Positions 31,045-40,164 of a stretch of 41,677 nucleotides of DNA are shown in pieces. Location: the IMG/VR virus record IMGVR_UViG_3300044714_000031, positions 1-41,677 of that record; one strand, given 5' to 3'. The number at the start of each line of letters is the position of its first letter. Within the stretch, counting starts at the first letter, position 1. The notes beneath the pieces were generated by a model, which saw only the letters and a list, made by a program, of their open reading frames with translations, had not been told where the DNA came from and did not search any database. Made by a program: the position numbers and the translations under genes. The stretch comes from a virus.

Positions 31045-31688
31045 TGTCTACCAGCCAGTCGTTCGACATCTCGAAGCTGCCCAAGAGTTACCGCGAAAAC
31101 CTCAAGGAATCGCATCACACACCGGATCAGTACAGTCCTGAACTAAGGGCGCTGCTTGACCCGAACATCGTAGCTCGGCGCGTGAATCTACCGCTCACCA
31201 ACATGTTCGAGATCATCAACCGCGAATACGTCTACCACCTCGCGCGCAGGATCATGGGCAAGTCTGCGGACCACAACAACTACAAGCAATTGCTGATGCA
31301 GGGCTACTCGAACGCGACCTGCAAGCCTGGATGCGAAGACACCACGGGCAAGTGTGGCTGTGACGTACACCCGCTGGTAGCGGAAGCCACCGGAGACGGC
31401 ACGGAGATAACCGTGGGCACGGACCTTGTGCTGGTCAAAGCCCGTCCCGACGTGCATTACGGGCGGCAGAAGACCTACCTGCAAAAAGCACTCAACATGA
31501 CGAATCCCGGAATGGCCGTTGGCGCTCTTCCCATGGAAGACCAGGCGGCTCTCGCTGGAACATTCACGCGTGTCCCCAGCGTTGAGGATCAGGAAAGAAT
31601 CTCAAGCCGCGCCACGCCCGAGAACTCGATACGTCGCGGCACCCCGCAATGGAACAAGATCGCCAAGACTGAGAAGGAGAACAGCTAA
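31044..31688 (+). CDS. Head-region hypothetical protein with Cys cluster
   Basis: A 214-residue protein. NATCKPGCEDTTGKCGCDVH (about residues 90-110) holds four cysteines that could bind metal. The rest is mixed, with a basic C-terminus. It lies between the scaffold-like and decoration-like genes, so it is probably a minor head protein. No family recognised. Confidence 0.6.
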   Translation: MSTSQSFDISKLPKSYRENLKESHHTPDQYSPELRALLDPNIVARRVNLPLTNMFEIINREYVYHLARRIMGKSADHNNYKQLLMQGYSNATCKPGCEDTTGKCGCDVHPLVAEATGDGTEITVGTDLVLVKARPDVHYGRQKTYLQKALNMTNPGMAVGALPMEDQAALAGTFTRVPSVEDQERISSRATPENSIRRGTPQWNKIAKTEKENS

Positions 31689-32303
31689 ATGGCAAACTTT
31701 GCCGGACCAATCGAACCAGTTCAGAACATCGGTGGTGCTCTGTCGTTTCTCCTTCGGCGCATCATTGAAGAGGCCGGTCAGACCGCACCCTACGGCACTC
31801 CTGTAACGATCAGCGCAACCGATGGCGGCTTGCAGGCTTGGGGCGGCGTCACGGTGGTGGACAACATCGCCGGGTTCCTGGCGGAAGGCAACGGCTTCTC
31901 GAACCTTGGCACAACTGGCGCGGGTGCTCCGTCTGGATTTTCTGGAGTTACCGGACCAGGTTCTGTCGTCGGAAACTACGCGGCCAATGCTAACCAGCCT
32001 CTTGCCGTAATCACGCCTTCGCTTGTCCCGATCAACGATGGGCGCGCAGGCTACTACGTCGCATCTCCGACTACGGTATTCGTGGGCAAGTACGGAACGA
32101 CCGGCAGCGCGACGGCGACCACCAACCAGATCGTGGGCACTCTGGCGGGCTTGACCAAGGACACCAACAACTACTGGTACGTCGATAGCGCGAAGACTAA
32201 CACGGTTGAGATTGTGGGCTTGGACCCGCGCGATGCGGTAGGAACAGTGGGCGGACGCGTGTTCTTCACGGTCCTGGCATCGGCACAACAGATCAACGCT
32301 TAA
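31689..32303 (+). CDS. Head decoration-like protein
   Basis: A 204-residue protein behind AAGGAGAACAGCTAA. Gly/Thr/Ala-rich beta protein (PYGTPVTISATDGGLQAWGG, VFVGKYGTTGSATATTNQIV, RDAVGTVGGRVFFTVLASAQ) resembling capsid decoration proteins by composition and by its place just before the major capsid gene. No motif is decisive. Confidence 0.55.
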   Translation: MANFAGPIEPVQNIGGALSFLLRRIIEEAGQTAPYGTPVTISATDGGLQAWGGVTVVDNIAGFLAEGNGFSNLGTTGAGAPSGFSGVTGPGSVVGNYAANANQPLAVITPSLVPINDGRAGYYVASPTTVFVGKYGTTGSATATTNQIVGTLAGLTKDTNNYWYVDSAKTNTVEIVGLDPRDAVGTVGGRVFFTVLASAQQINA

Positions 32304-32316
32304 ATAGGAGAGTACT

Positions 32317-33279
32317 GTGGCGAACAATTTAGCGTCACGAAATACCTTCGCACCGCTACTGAAGGAAGGAATAAAGCACATTTTTGTAGAACACATCGAC
32401 TTTCAGATGCGCGAACCGCAGTACACTCGATTCTTGAAGGTGGACAATTCCGAGGACGCCTACGAAATCGACTACCACCTGGCTGGCACCGGGCCAATGC
32501 CCGAGATGCCGGAAGGAACCAGGCCGGTAGCGGACAACATCATCCAGTCGGGCACCAAGAAGTACTTGCACCTTCCCTACGGGTTGCTGTCGCAATTCAC
32601 CCGGCAACTGGTGGAAGACGACAAGTACGGCATCATCGTGCAGACCACCAAAGCCCACGCGCGCTCCGCGCTCTACGCTCGCGAGGCGGTCTCGGCGAAC
32701 GTGCTGAACCTTGGCGGAACCCTGCAATTGACCGATGATGGCGTGACGCTGTTCAACACCGCGCATCCTCTCCCGGGTGGAACGGAAGCAACTAGCGTAG
32801 GGCCGGGCCTTGCGAACATCATCAACTCGGCAGGCACCTATCCCAACCGGCCATCGCCAGACGCGGACTTCTCCTTCACTTCCTTGCAGCAGGCCATCAA
32901 CTACTTCTACCGCTTCACCGATGGGCGCGGCATCCCATCGATGGTTCGGCCCAAGCATGCGGTGATCCCGCCTGAACTCATCATGATTGCCCGCGAGATT
33001 CTGGGCAGCCCGGGCAAGCCGTACACTGCGGACAACGAACTTAACGCGCTCCAGGGCGAGAACCTGAACTTCTACCACCTGAACTACCTGACCAGCCCTA
33101 GCGCATGGTTCCTGCTGGCGGAAAAGGATGAGACTTACCTGCGCTTCTACGAGCGCGTCGAGATCCAGGGGCAGACCGATGACGACTTCCAGACTCAGGT
33201 TCTTTTGCTCCTGACCACGCAGCGGTTCAGCGCTGGAGCAACAAGTTGGATCAACACATTCGGCAGCTACGGCCCGTAA
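32317..33279 (+). CDS. Major capsid protein (HK97 fold expected)
   Basis: 320 residues from GTG 32317 with a strong ribosome site AGGAGAGTACT. DFQMREPQYTRFLKVDNSED, LLSQFTRQLVEDDKYGIIVQ, TLFNTAHPLPGGTEA and PKHAVIPPELIMIAREILGS match capsid proteins of the Mu gpT-like / HK97-fold group. It forms the icosahedral shell. The strong ribosome site fits high expression. Confidence 0.85.
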   Translation: MANNLASRNTFAPLLKEGIKHIFVEHIDFQMREPQYTRFLKVDNSEDAYEIDYHLAGTGPMPEMPEGTRPVADNIIQSGTKKYLHLPYGLLSQFTRQLVEDDKYGIIVQTTKAHARSALYAREAVSANVLNLGGTLQLTDDGVTLFNTAHPLPGGTEATSVGPGLANIINSAGTYPNRPSPDADFSFTSLQQAINYFYRFTDGRGIPSMVRPKHAVIPPELIMIAREILGSPGKPYTADNELNALQGENLNFYHLNYLTSPSAWFLLAEKDETYLRFYERVEIQGQTDDDFQTQVLLLLTTQRFSAGATSWINTFGSYGP

Positions 33280-33280
33280 G

Positions 33281-33661
33281 ATGCCGGTTGCAAAGACGCA
33301 GAGCATTGCAACTTTCGCGGAGGTTAACAACGTGGCTCACGCAATAACTATCAGGCCGGACGGCAAGCACGACACCGACAAGTTCCTGACTGCCTGCACC
33401 TGCGGAACTGAGGGACGATTTCCGACCATGGAAGAAGCCAAGCAGTACGCCGAGCTTCACCGCAGCAACTACCGCTTGCCAGTGGACTCAATCAAGGTCC
33501 TGGACACGCCCTACGTTGTTCCTGGACTTTCTCCACAGCCTGCGATGGCCGGTAAAGTCGGAGAACCAAAGTCTGGGGCACCGCCTGCTCCGCCACCTTA
33601 CAAACCGGGAGGAGCCGCGCAGATGACTCCGGCTCCTTCTCAAGTCAAGAAGGCAAACTGA
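33281..33661 (+). CDS. Hypothetical head protein with Pro-rich tail
   Basis: 126 residues from ATG 33281; GTG 33332 behind GCGGAGGTTAACAAC is a strong alternative start (109 residues). A small domain (HAITIRPDGKHDTDKFLTAC, TCGTEGRFP) carries three Cys/His positions; the C-terminal 40 residues are Pro/Ala/Gly-rich. Follows the capsid gene immediately. Confidence 0.55.
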   Translation: MPVAKTQSIATFAEVNNVAHAITIRPDGKHDTDKFLTACTCGTEGRFPTMEEAKQYAELHRSNYRLPVDSIKVLDTPYVVPGLSPQPAMAGKVGEPKSGAPPAPPPYKPGGAAQMTPAPSQVKKAN

Positions 33662-33813
33662 TGTCGAGCGAATGCCCCAAATGGATGGCGGGTCACATCG
33701 TTCATAATCCTGCGAAGGTTCATGCCATCAGGCCGCATCAGAAGTCTAGCGGCAAGGGAACGTTCCACAGTTCGATACAGAAGGGCAAGATCACGCACGA
33801 GCCGGTGAGATAG
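33661..33813 (+). CDS. 50-residue basic protein
   Basis: ATG 33661 shares its A with the previous stop (TGATG). MSSECPKWMAGHIVHNPAKV then basic GKGTFHSSIQKGKITHEP. Contains Cys and several His. Probably real because of the coupling; unknown. Confidence 0.45.
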   Translation: MSSECPKWMAGHIVHNPAKVHAIRPHQKSSGKGTFHSSIQKGKITHEPVR

Positions 33814-33817
33814 GCGG

Positions 33818-34327
33818 ATGGAGCTATCGTCAAAACAGCGCTGCCGAAGATGCGGGAAGGGAAAATATCTGCATCAGTTTCGAGTGAGGATTAAACATTA
33901 CGGGAAACCCAACAAGATTTACGTTGCCAGAACTTGTTCTGCATGTTGCGGTCGGCAATTTTTTCAACAACTCAGAGCAGAATTTCTAAAAGCATTTGGA
34001 GGTAAGTGCGGATGTTGCGGTCAGGATCATCCCTACTTCCTTACTTTGGAACATATCTACGGGTACGAAGCGAAGTTGAGAAGTCGAAAGACGCACGGGC
34101 TGCATGGTTATATCATTGCCAGACGCGAGAAGTGGGACAAGAATAAGTATGAATGCTTGTGCATGAACTGCAATTTTGCCAAGGGCCGTTACGGTCAATG
34201 TCCGCATAGAAGTGGGGTAACCGCAGAGCGAGCTAGGCAGGAATTGCTTATCGGTTCAACTGGCGTCCGAGAATTGCTTGGCGGAGTCAAGAGAGACAAC
34301 CTTTCTATCAGCGAGGCGATAAACTAA
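33818..34327 (+). CDS. Second HNH endonuclease in the head module
   Basis: A 169-residue protein. N-terminal zinc knuckles (RCRRCGKGKY, RTCSACCGRQ) and the core CGCCGQDHPYFLTLEHIYGY, then YECLCMNCNFAKGRYG show an HNH-type, zinc-stabilised nuclease. Base composition is lower in GC than the flanking structural genes. It probably is a homing-type insertion that kept the orientation of the operon. Confidence 0.75.
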   Translation: MELSSKQRCRRCGKGKYLHQFRVRIKHYGKPNKIYVARTCSACCGRQFFQQLRAEFLKAFGGKCGCCGQDHPYFLTLEHIYGYEAKLRSRKTHGLHGYIIARREKWDKNKYECLCMNCNFAKGRYGQCPHRSGVTAERARQELLIGSTGVRELLGGVKRDNLSISEAIN

Positions 34328-34600
34328 ATGCCGCTTTGGAGAGGGTTCTGCGAAGAAGTTTATTTTACCTGCCAGAGATGTCAGGTGAAATGGCCTATCT
34401 CTGACGGAGTATGGGATGCTGGTCTTTTGGTCTGCTCTCGACGCTGCGCTGACAGAAATATCAATGGCGCATTCGAGGTGGCCGTGGCGCAAGAGGCTTC
34501 ACGCGACGGGCAGGAACTACAGCCCGATCCCAAGCTCGTGAATCCGACCGACGTTTCTCTTCAAATAAATCATATAAGTGCCGAGGCGGGAACTTTCTAG
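34328..34600 (+). CDS. Zinc-binding head-region protein
   Basis: 90 residues directly abutting the HNH gene. YFTCQRCQVKWPISDGVWDA then LLVCSRRCADRN forms a Cys-x2-Cys / Cys-x3-Cys zinc site. The remainder is polar. Unknown. Confidence 0.55.
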   Translation: MPLWRGFCEEVYFTCQRCQVKWPISDGVWDAGLLVCSRRCADRNINGAFEVAVAQEASRDGQELQPDPKLVNPTDVSLQINHISAEAGTF

Positions 34601-34609
34601 GAGACTTGA

Positions 34610-35050
34610 ATGCCGACGTATCCACTGCAAATGAACGAAGGCCAAGCTACTCGGTTTCAATACGGGGTAACTAACGCTGGCCGCGTACTCTCCGGAGTCG
34701 CCGACGCTATCGGTTTTGTTCCAGGTTCGGCAAACTATATGATTTCAGGGAACTGGTGGATTACGACAGGTTCGGCGGATGCCATCACCCTTGCTGCTCC
34801 TATCTCCGGGGGCGGTTTTGCTGGAGCTTCTGGAGCCGTTTTCCCTAACATGCAGGGCAATGATGAATTCGAGCTGAACTTTTACTCCACCACCGCCTTC
34901 GCGCACACGATCACGACTCCACTGCTAAAGATTAACGGCTCTCTGCACATTGCGACGTTTGGAGCAGCGGTGGGAAACAACATCACGTTCGTAGCTCATG
35001 CCGGAGTCTGGTATGTGCAGGGAGCACCCGTAGGAGTGACGCTTTCCTAA
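34610..35050 (+). CDS. Beta-rich structural protein
   Basis: 146 residues behind AGGAGACTTGA. Gly/Ala/Thr-rich beta sequence (VPGSANYMISGNWWITTGSA, NDEFELNFYSTTAFAHTI, NITFVAHAGVWYVQG) typical of phage virion decoration or tail proteins. No family assigned. Confidence 0.6.
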   Translation: MPTYPLQMNEGQATRFQYGVTNAGRVLSGVADAIGFVPGSANYMISGNWWITTGSADAITLAAPISGGGFAGASGAVFPNMQGNDEFELNFYSTTAFAHTITTPLLKINGSLHIATFGAAVGNNITFVAHAGVWYVQGAPVGVTLS

Positions 35051-35127
35051 TGGCGCAATTGGTTGGTATGGATTCTGTCCGCATCAGAAGGAAACACTAG
35101 AAATCGTTTTAGGGATAGCGTGCTAAA

Positions 35128-35622
35128 TTGCAAATTCAAACCAATCCTTGGAGTTTCACGAACGCAGACCAAGCCACGACGGTTGCGATATCAAGCATCG
35201 TGAACCTTGGTGCATCGGCATTAGTTACGACCGCCTTGGCGCATGGATACGTTTTGGGCCAGAACATCAGCCTGCAAGCGCCAGCGGTAGCTGGGTACGC
35301 GAACGGCTACAAGGTCCTTTCAATTCCCAGCACGACCACGTTCCTGGTTGCCTTACTCCCGAATCAGATTTTGCTTGCGAATGCTGGAGCGGGCGGTAAC
35401 TCGTTGAGCGTAGCCTACCCCTACAAAGTTCGCATCGAGCAATTGATTTGGCAGGATGCGACCGCTGCTCAACTCACGGTAACGGACACCAACGGATTCA
35501 TCGTATGGAGTTATCTGCCCGCCGCGATTGGTGGCGTGTACACCTACGGGAAGCTGTATTGGGTCGATGGGTTGGTACTGAACGCACTGCCTGCTGGGAT
35601 TTTGCAAGCGACAATCAACTGA
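35128..35622 (+). CDS. Structural protein with TTG start
   Basis: 164 residues; no ATG or better start lies near, so TTG 35128 is used, after weak AGGG. VNLGASALVTTALAHGYVLG, QNISLQAPAVAGYANGYKVL looks like a repeat-type beta protein of the tail or neck. Overlaps the next region at its TGA. Unassigned. Confidence 0.55.
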   Translation: MQIQTNPWSFTNADQATTVAISSIVNLGASALVTTALAHGYVLGQNISLQAPAVAGYANGYKVLSIPSTTTFLVALLPNQILLANAGAGGNSLSVAYPYKVRIEQLIWQDATAAQLTVTDTNGFIVWSYLPAAIGGVYTYGKLYWVDGLVLNALPAGILQATIN

Positions 35623-35623
35623 T

Positions 35624-36832
35624 GTGTCGAAACCTTTCACTATCTCGTACCCGCCTGATGACATCCAGCCCGGATGGTCCTGGAAAGGTCTGAACAACAA
35701 GACTCCCGCTATTTTCCTGACGCAACTGGAAGCCGCTGCCATGTCGAATATCTGGCTGCGCAACCAAGAGATACGCTCTACTCCTCCGTTTATCCTGGCC
35801 TTCCCCGGACCAAACACGTCTAACGCAACGCTCGGGCAGACCAGTTTCATGGACGCGAACGGAACTATACATACCTGTGCGTTCACATCAGACGGAATAT
35901 GGCAATTAAATCCCTACAACACGACGTTCGTTCCTCCGCCGTGGACGTTTGTGGGAGGCCCGAACCTGACGCAAGGAGTTCCGGTAGCCTCGCGTGACTT
36001 CGCCAACATTCTGTACTACACCAATGGTGCTCCTTACGTTCAGAGTTGGGACGGTATCGGCACGAGCACCACGCTTGTTTCGGGGCTTACCAACGCAATA
36101 TTCGGCGGGGCCGGTTCCAGCATCGGAAGCCAGTTCCTATATGAAATAAACAACCAAATCTGCCTGCTGAATGTTTCTCTGTTCAACGTCGCGTCTGTCA
36201 CCAACCCGATACCGGGAACAGGAGCAACGACTCTCGCGGCGGGAGACGTCACGAACTACCCGCAATTGCTCTGGTACAGCGCGAATGGCATACCAAACCA
36301 GTTCGACCCGAGCGTAAACACCAGCGCAGGATTCAATAACTTCCTGGACGTGCCCGACCAGTTTACGGGCGTGATGGCGTTCGGTGAGGTGGCCTACCTG
36401 TTCCGCAATAACGGCATAACCTACCAGACGATTTCAGAGAATACTTCTCTCACGCCTTTCTACTTCGATCATCTCTGGTCCAGCGAAGAAGGCATGGGAA
36501 ACGTCTATCCTTGGAGCATCGCACAGTACGGCTCGACCGGATTCTTCATCTCGACCGACAACGTGTACAAGGCGACGGTGCAAGGGTTCAATCCCATAGG
36601 CGGAGGAGCGCGCGACGCGATCATGGAGGACCTCTCAAACGCCACGCTCAACCCGGTTGCATCCATCATTCCCAAATTCAATCAGGGCTACGTGTATCTG
36701 CGTTATGAGCTGTGTATACCGATGGGCAGCAGCACGAGAATCTATTCTTACTCTCTTGAGGATGACAACTGGATGCCGCAGGACTTGACAAATTCTTTGG
36801 TGACGGCACGGCCATCACTATGCTGGCGCTAA
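35624..36832 (+). CDS. Tail stabilisation or hub protein, propeller-like
   Basis: 402 residues from GTG 35624. Repeating blade-like strands (MDANGTIHTCAFTSDGIWQL, DFANILYYTNGAPYVQSWDG, PQLLWYSANGIPNQFDPSVN, GEVAYLFRNNGITYQTISEN) point to a beta-propeller such as the podovirus tail-stabilisation proteins (P22 gp10 position). It probably closes the portal channel or links the spikes. Confidence 0.6.
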   Translation: MSKPFTISYPPDDIQPGWSWKGLNNKTPAIFLTQLEAAAMSNIWLRNQEIRSTPPFILAFPGPNTSNATLGQTSFMDANGTIHTCAFTSDGIWQLNPYNTTFVPPPWTFVGGPNLTQGVPVASRDFANILYYTNGAPYVQSWDGIGTSTTLVSGLTNAIFGGAGSSIGSQFLYEINNQICLLNVSLFNVASVTNPIPGTGATTLAAGDVTNYPQLLWYSANGIPNQFDPSVNTSAGFNNFLDVPDQFTGVMAFGEVAYLFRNNGITYQTISENTSLTPFYFDHLWSSEEGMGNVYPWSIAQYGSTGFFISTDNVYKATVQGFNPIGGGARDAIMEDLSNATLNPVASIIPKFNQGYVYLRYELCIPMGSSTRIYSYSLEDDNWMPQDLTNSLVTARPSLCWR

Positions 36833-36835
36833 TAA

Positions 36836-37459
36836 ATGGCTCTTCCCAATCAGACTTTACCAAGCCCGCGCTACCCGCCATATCCGGGCGGAGGTCCTAC
36901 GAAACCGCCCAGCGGCGGTGGCGGAGGAACGGGAGGTTCCGGTGGATCGGGCGGAGGAGTCGCCAGCACGACCAGCGGAGTGGGCGTATTTGTTCCCACA
37001 TCGAACGGCGGGGTATTCGCTTCGAGCCAGTTGGCTCTTTATCCCTGCACCAACATCCTTACGGGACTCACCGAGTACCGGACTTTCGACCCGACGCAAC
37101 CGGCGAACGATCCTCTACTTCCGTCATCCTATGCGTGGCGCGTCGAGCAGATTGGCGGGCAGTACCGCAATCCCACGATAAGAAAACTGCTGTGGACTTT
37201 TACCGACCTTGGGCAAGTTTCGGTCACTTGGACGATCACGGGGGTAACCGAACAACAGCAGGTTATTTCATCGTCCACGCCCATCGGGGTAGGGAATGCA
37301 GTACCAACCTACGCTACGATGACGGTGGAAATCGACATCGTTGGCGGAGTCTGGACAGGGATGAACTTGCAATTGTCAGTTTCTAAATTGGCTGGAGCTG
37401 GGCCGCTTTCTATTTTAAAGGTGGCAATCATCGGAGAGGTGGAAAACACAACTTTATGA
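36836..37459 (+). CDS. Gly/Pro-rich tail protein
   Basis: A 207-residue protein. Residues 8-45 are Pro/Gly-rich (PSPRYPPYPGGGPTKPPS, then GGGGG repeats), a flexible arm; the rest is beta-rich (WTFTDLGQVSVTWTITGVTE). Starts three bases after the previous stop. Likely a minor tail or neck protein. Confidence 0.55.
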   Translation: MALPNQTLPSPRYPPYPGGGPTKPPSGGGGGTGGSGGSGGGVASTTSGVGVFVPTSNGGVFASSQLALYPCTNILTGLTEYRTFDPTQPANDPLLPSSYAWRVEQIGGQYRNPTIRKLLWTFTDLGQVSVTWTITGVTEQQQVISSSTPIGVGNAVPTYATMTVEIDIVGGVWTGMNLQLSVSKLAGAGPLSILKVAIIGEVENTTL

Positions 37460-37791
37460 GAGCTAACCGCGCCAATCTTCCTGTTGATTCTCAGTTACGC
37501 AACATCCGTCGCGTAATCATGGGCATCAGTTTCGGAACAGGGAACTCTGATTTGGGTAAAAACATTCAAGGATGGGACTCGGGGAATATCGTGACTCCGG
37601 CAACACCCAACACGGCGTTCAGTGTTCCGCACAACTTGGGATATGTTCCGACGCGCTTTCAGGTGCATTACATCAGCGAGATTGCCAATGTGGGCGACGG
37701 TGTTTCGGTGGGCGGCGCGGCCTGGTCCAAGACAGCTATATCCCTTGCGTGCTCGGTCGCGAGCGCAACCGTGAGAGTGTTCATACTTTAG
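37456..37791 (+). CDS. Hypothetical tail protein
   Basis: 111 residues, ATGA-coupled. FSVPHNLGYVPTRFQVHYIS, then VRVFIL at the end, is the compact beta pattern of small phage tail proteins (H-N-L-G-Y-x-P motif). Function unknown. Confidence 0.55.
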   Translation: MRANRANLPVDSQLRNIRRVIMGISFGTGNSDLGKNIQGWDSGNIVTPATPNTAFSVPHNLGYVPTRFQVHYISEIANVGDGVSVGGAAWSKTAISLACSVASATVRVFIL

Positions 37792-37800
37792 GAGAGACTG

Positions 37801-38208
37801 ATGGCTGGAAACGTCCAAACGAATTTGAGTCTAGGCATTCAGGCAGTAGATACCGTTTCTGCGGTGACGGTGTTCAACCGCAACGTGACAGGGTTTCAGC
37901 TTGCCGCGACACTATGGCAGGCGTCCGATTGGTTCCAGGTTCCTACTAGTGGGGTGAACATCGCTCTCCCGGCTACCGTTGTTTACTTCGTGTATGTCAG
38001 GAACTTGGGCGTTAATCCGGTACAGCTAAATTACGTCTCTTCTGGCGGAGCTGGTGGAGGAGTTCTCCTGCTTCCGGTGGGATCAAACGTCGGTGGAATT
38101 TTCCTATACGCCCTGTCTGCGGAAACGGGGAGTTTTGCGGGGCTAACCGCCCTCAGCTTCACGGCGACAACGGCGACAACTCCGATAGAGTACTTTGTGG
38201 CGGCTTGA
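37801..38208 (+). CDS. Small beta-rich virion protein, copy A
   Basis: 135 residues behind AGGAGAGACTG. The C-terminal half (VVYFVYVRNLGVNPVQLNYV, LLLPVGSNVGGIFLYALSAE, IEYFVAA) follows the same order of motifs as the next protein (copy B). Probably a virion decoration or tail-tip protein. Confidence 0.6.
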   Translation: MAGNVQTNLSLGIQAVDTVSAVTVFNRNVTGFQLAATLWQASDWFQVPTSGVNIALPATVVYFVYVRNLGVNPVQLNYVSSGGAGGGVLLLPVGSNVGGIFLYALSAETGSFAGLTALSFTATTATTPIEYFVAA

Positions 38209-38630
38209 TGCCAAACAGCACAGCACAACTCAATGCGACATTGCAGATCCTGGATAACCTGGGAGTGTCGGCAATCCCTCTGCTCAACAGGGTTGTTCCT
38301 CCGCTTGCCTGCCAGTCTTCCAGCGTAGCTATTTACAGCGGATATACCTACGTTGCTGCAACGGGTACTCCACTTACGATAGTTTCAGCTCCTGCGAAGT
38401 GCCTTTTCCTTTTCGTCCGGTGCGTTAACGGTGGTCCGCTTATTTTAGGATTCACTCCCGGAGCCACACTGGTGGCGGTGAACATGACGCTGCTTCCAGG
38501 AGGAATATTCTTCTACGGGAATACGGCCATAGACCAAAACGATGGCGGCATTGATTACGTTACCAGCGTTGGCATGACCGCATCCCTAGCAGGGCAGCAG
38601 GGAACCTTCGAGTACCTAGCGGCATACTGA
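38208..38630 (+). CDS. Small beta-rich virion protein, copy B
   Basis: 140 residues from ATG 38208 (TGATG). KCLFLFVRCVNGGPLILGFT, MTLLPGGIFFYGNTAI and TFEYLAAY align in order with copy A, so the two look like old tandem duplicates. Confidence 0.6.
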   Translation: MPNSTAQLNATLQILDNLGVSAIPLLNRVVPPLACQSSSVAIYSGYTYVAATGTPLTIVSAPAKCLFLFVRCVNGGPLILGFTPGATLVAVNMTLLPGGIFFYGNTAIDQNDGGIDYVTSVGMTASLAGQQGTFEYLAAY

Positions 38631-39448
38631 TGAGCACAACCGCCCTAGTGGTTACGCCTCCTGGAAACAACCTGCCAGCGCAGAATCCGCGCACGCTCAA
38701 CGATCTTGTTCCCGGAGTTCTTAACATCCTGCAAAAGAAGCAGAACATTTCGGCTACTGACGTGTGCTACTGGCTGCGTGATGCGATCCTTAACTTCACC
38801 GAGAACCAAAACTTCAGAGAACTGGAAGTGGCGAATCCTCCACTGGTACAGATTGGTCCTGGACTAGGATTCAACGGCTCGAACTACCAGTATCTAGTCA
38901 GCTACTTCCTAAATCCAGGCGACGATTACACTCTGATGGAAGACCCGGTTATCTTTCTTAATCAAACGCAGGCTTTGCAGGTTGGCCTCGTTGGCGCGGG
39001 GATTTCATTCTCGGGAGGCACGAGTTTCGTAGGCTATCCAATGGACTACATGACCCCCAAGGCAATTCAGTCCATGCTGTTCGTTCCCGGAGGAGTTCCC
39101 TACAAGTACACGCGCTACCAGAATCAGTTCTGGTTCGGCAGCCAGCCGGGGCAGCAATACCAAGTCTATTTGCCTTACCAGCGCAGGCATCCGTTCGTGC
39201 AAGGAAATCTTCCGGGATCGCAACTCTACATTCCCACCTCGTGGGAACTTGTGGCAAAGTACAGTGCTGCAATTTTAGGAGCGGTAGAGAACAGATGGAG
39301 CGACATGCTTCCGATTCTCAAGTCTACTCTGTTCGGCGACCCGAAAGACCCGACGAGACCGGGATTGATAAAGGCTCTTGAACCCAGCATCAAGCGCGAT
39401 CAGAACAAGAGCACGAGGCAGTTGATGCCGATGGTACAATCCTACTAA
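38630..39448 (+). CDS. Head-to-tail adaptor
   Basis: 272 residues, TGATG-coupled. ISATDVCYWLRDAILNFTEN, MDYMTPKAIQSMLFVPGG, WELVAKYSAAILGAVENRWS are helical segments typical of podovirus portal-binding adaptors (P22 gp4 / T7 gp11 role). Places the tail below the portal. Assigned by layout and helices rather than a strict motif. Confidence 0.6.
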   Translation: MSTTALVVTPPGNNLPAQNPRTLNDLVPGVLNILQKKQNISATDVCYWLRDAILNFTENQNFRELEVANPPLVQIGPGLGFNGSNYQYLVSYFLNPGDDYTLMEDPVIFLNQTQALQVGLVGAGISFSGGTSFVGYPMDYMTPKAIQSMLFVPGGVPYKYTRYQNQFWFGSQPGQQYQVYLPYQRRHPFVQGNLPGSQLYIPTSWELVAKYSAAILGAVENRWSDMLPILKSTLFGDPKDPTRPGLIKALEPSIKRDQNKSTRQLMPMVQSY

Positions 39449-40164
39449 TGGGTGCGACAGCAAATCCGGTATGGTCGATGCAGAACCCCGGCCAACAGCC
39501 GAACATGGGCAGCACTCCAAATACTGGATTGCCTCCAATAGTTCCATCAACTGGTCCGACCTCATCGAGCAACGCCAACCCCTACGGAAACTTCCCAGCA
39601 TTCGGCAGTCCCTACGGAGCGCCGACTCCTCCGACATCCATCGGCACATCTCCCGGAACTTCCAGCGCACCGGGAGGCGGGGGATCGACGCCTGGCAGTC
39701 CCATCGCAGCGGGAACGGGAGGAATAGGCTCGCTCAGTCCCAGCCAACTATCCGCACTCGGAAGTCAACTGGACAAGACGTATGGCAAGGGCATGGGCGC
39801 TCTGCTACAAAATTTCCTGTCGAGTGGAGCTGGCTACAACCCGCAAGTTTTTAGTGACCTCGTGGCTCAGTTGCAGCCGCAATTCGCGCAGCAGAAACAA
39901 GATTTGCTCGGATCGTTCAGCGCGGGAGGAAACAGATTCGGCTCGGGTGCAGAGCTTGGGATGGCGAGTCTTGAGAGTCAGCAGACCACGGATGTAACGA
40001 CGATGGCGACACAGCTCTACGAACAGTCCATCCAGAACTACATGAGCATTTTGGAAGGGACATCGCAGGCCGATGCCTCGCGCATCGCGAACACTCCGTC
40101 CACTTTCGATGATATCGCGTCGTTCTTAAGCGCGGTGAAGCCAAACTTTATACCGATGCCATAA
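39448..40164 (+). CDS. Internal virion or ejection protein
   Basis: A 238-residue protein. A Pro/Ser/Gly-rich N-terminal 85 residues, then Gln-rich helices (LSPSQLSALGSQLDKTYGKG, AQLQPQFAQQKQDLLG, QLYEQSIQNYMSILEG). This layout resembles ejection proteins that leave the capsid with the DNA. It precedes a similar larger protein. Confidence 0.6.
   Translation: MGATANPVWSMQNPGQQPNMGSTPNTGLPPIVPSTGPTSSSNANPYGNFPAFGSPYGAPTPPTSIGTSPGTSSAPGGGGSTPGSPIAAGTGGIGSLSPSQLSALGSQLDKTYGKGMGALLQNFLSSGAGYNPQVFSDLVAQLQPQFAQQKQDLLGSFSAGGNRFGSGAELGMASLESQQTTDVTTMATQLYEQSIQNYMSILEGTSQADASRIANTPSTFDDIASFLSAVKPNFIPMP

Noticed and set aside
31602-32396. 264-codon open frame on the minus strand
   Set aside because: Arg/Ser/Cys-rich shadow of the decoration-like gene; no ribosome site.
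32356-33330. 324-codon open frame on the minus strand across the capsid gene
   Set aside because: Exact shadow of the major capsid protein with skewed composition; the plus-strand protein is clearly real.
35050-35100. 16-codon ORF with TAATG start
   Set aside because: Too short and without features; it may only bridge the 78-bp gap.
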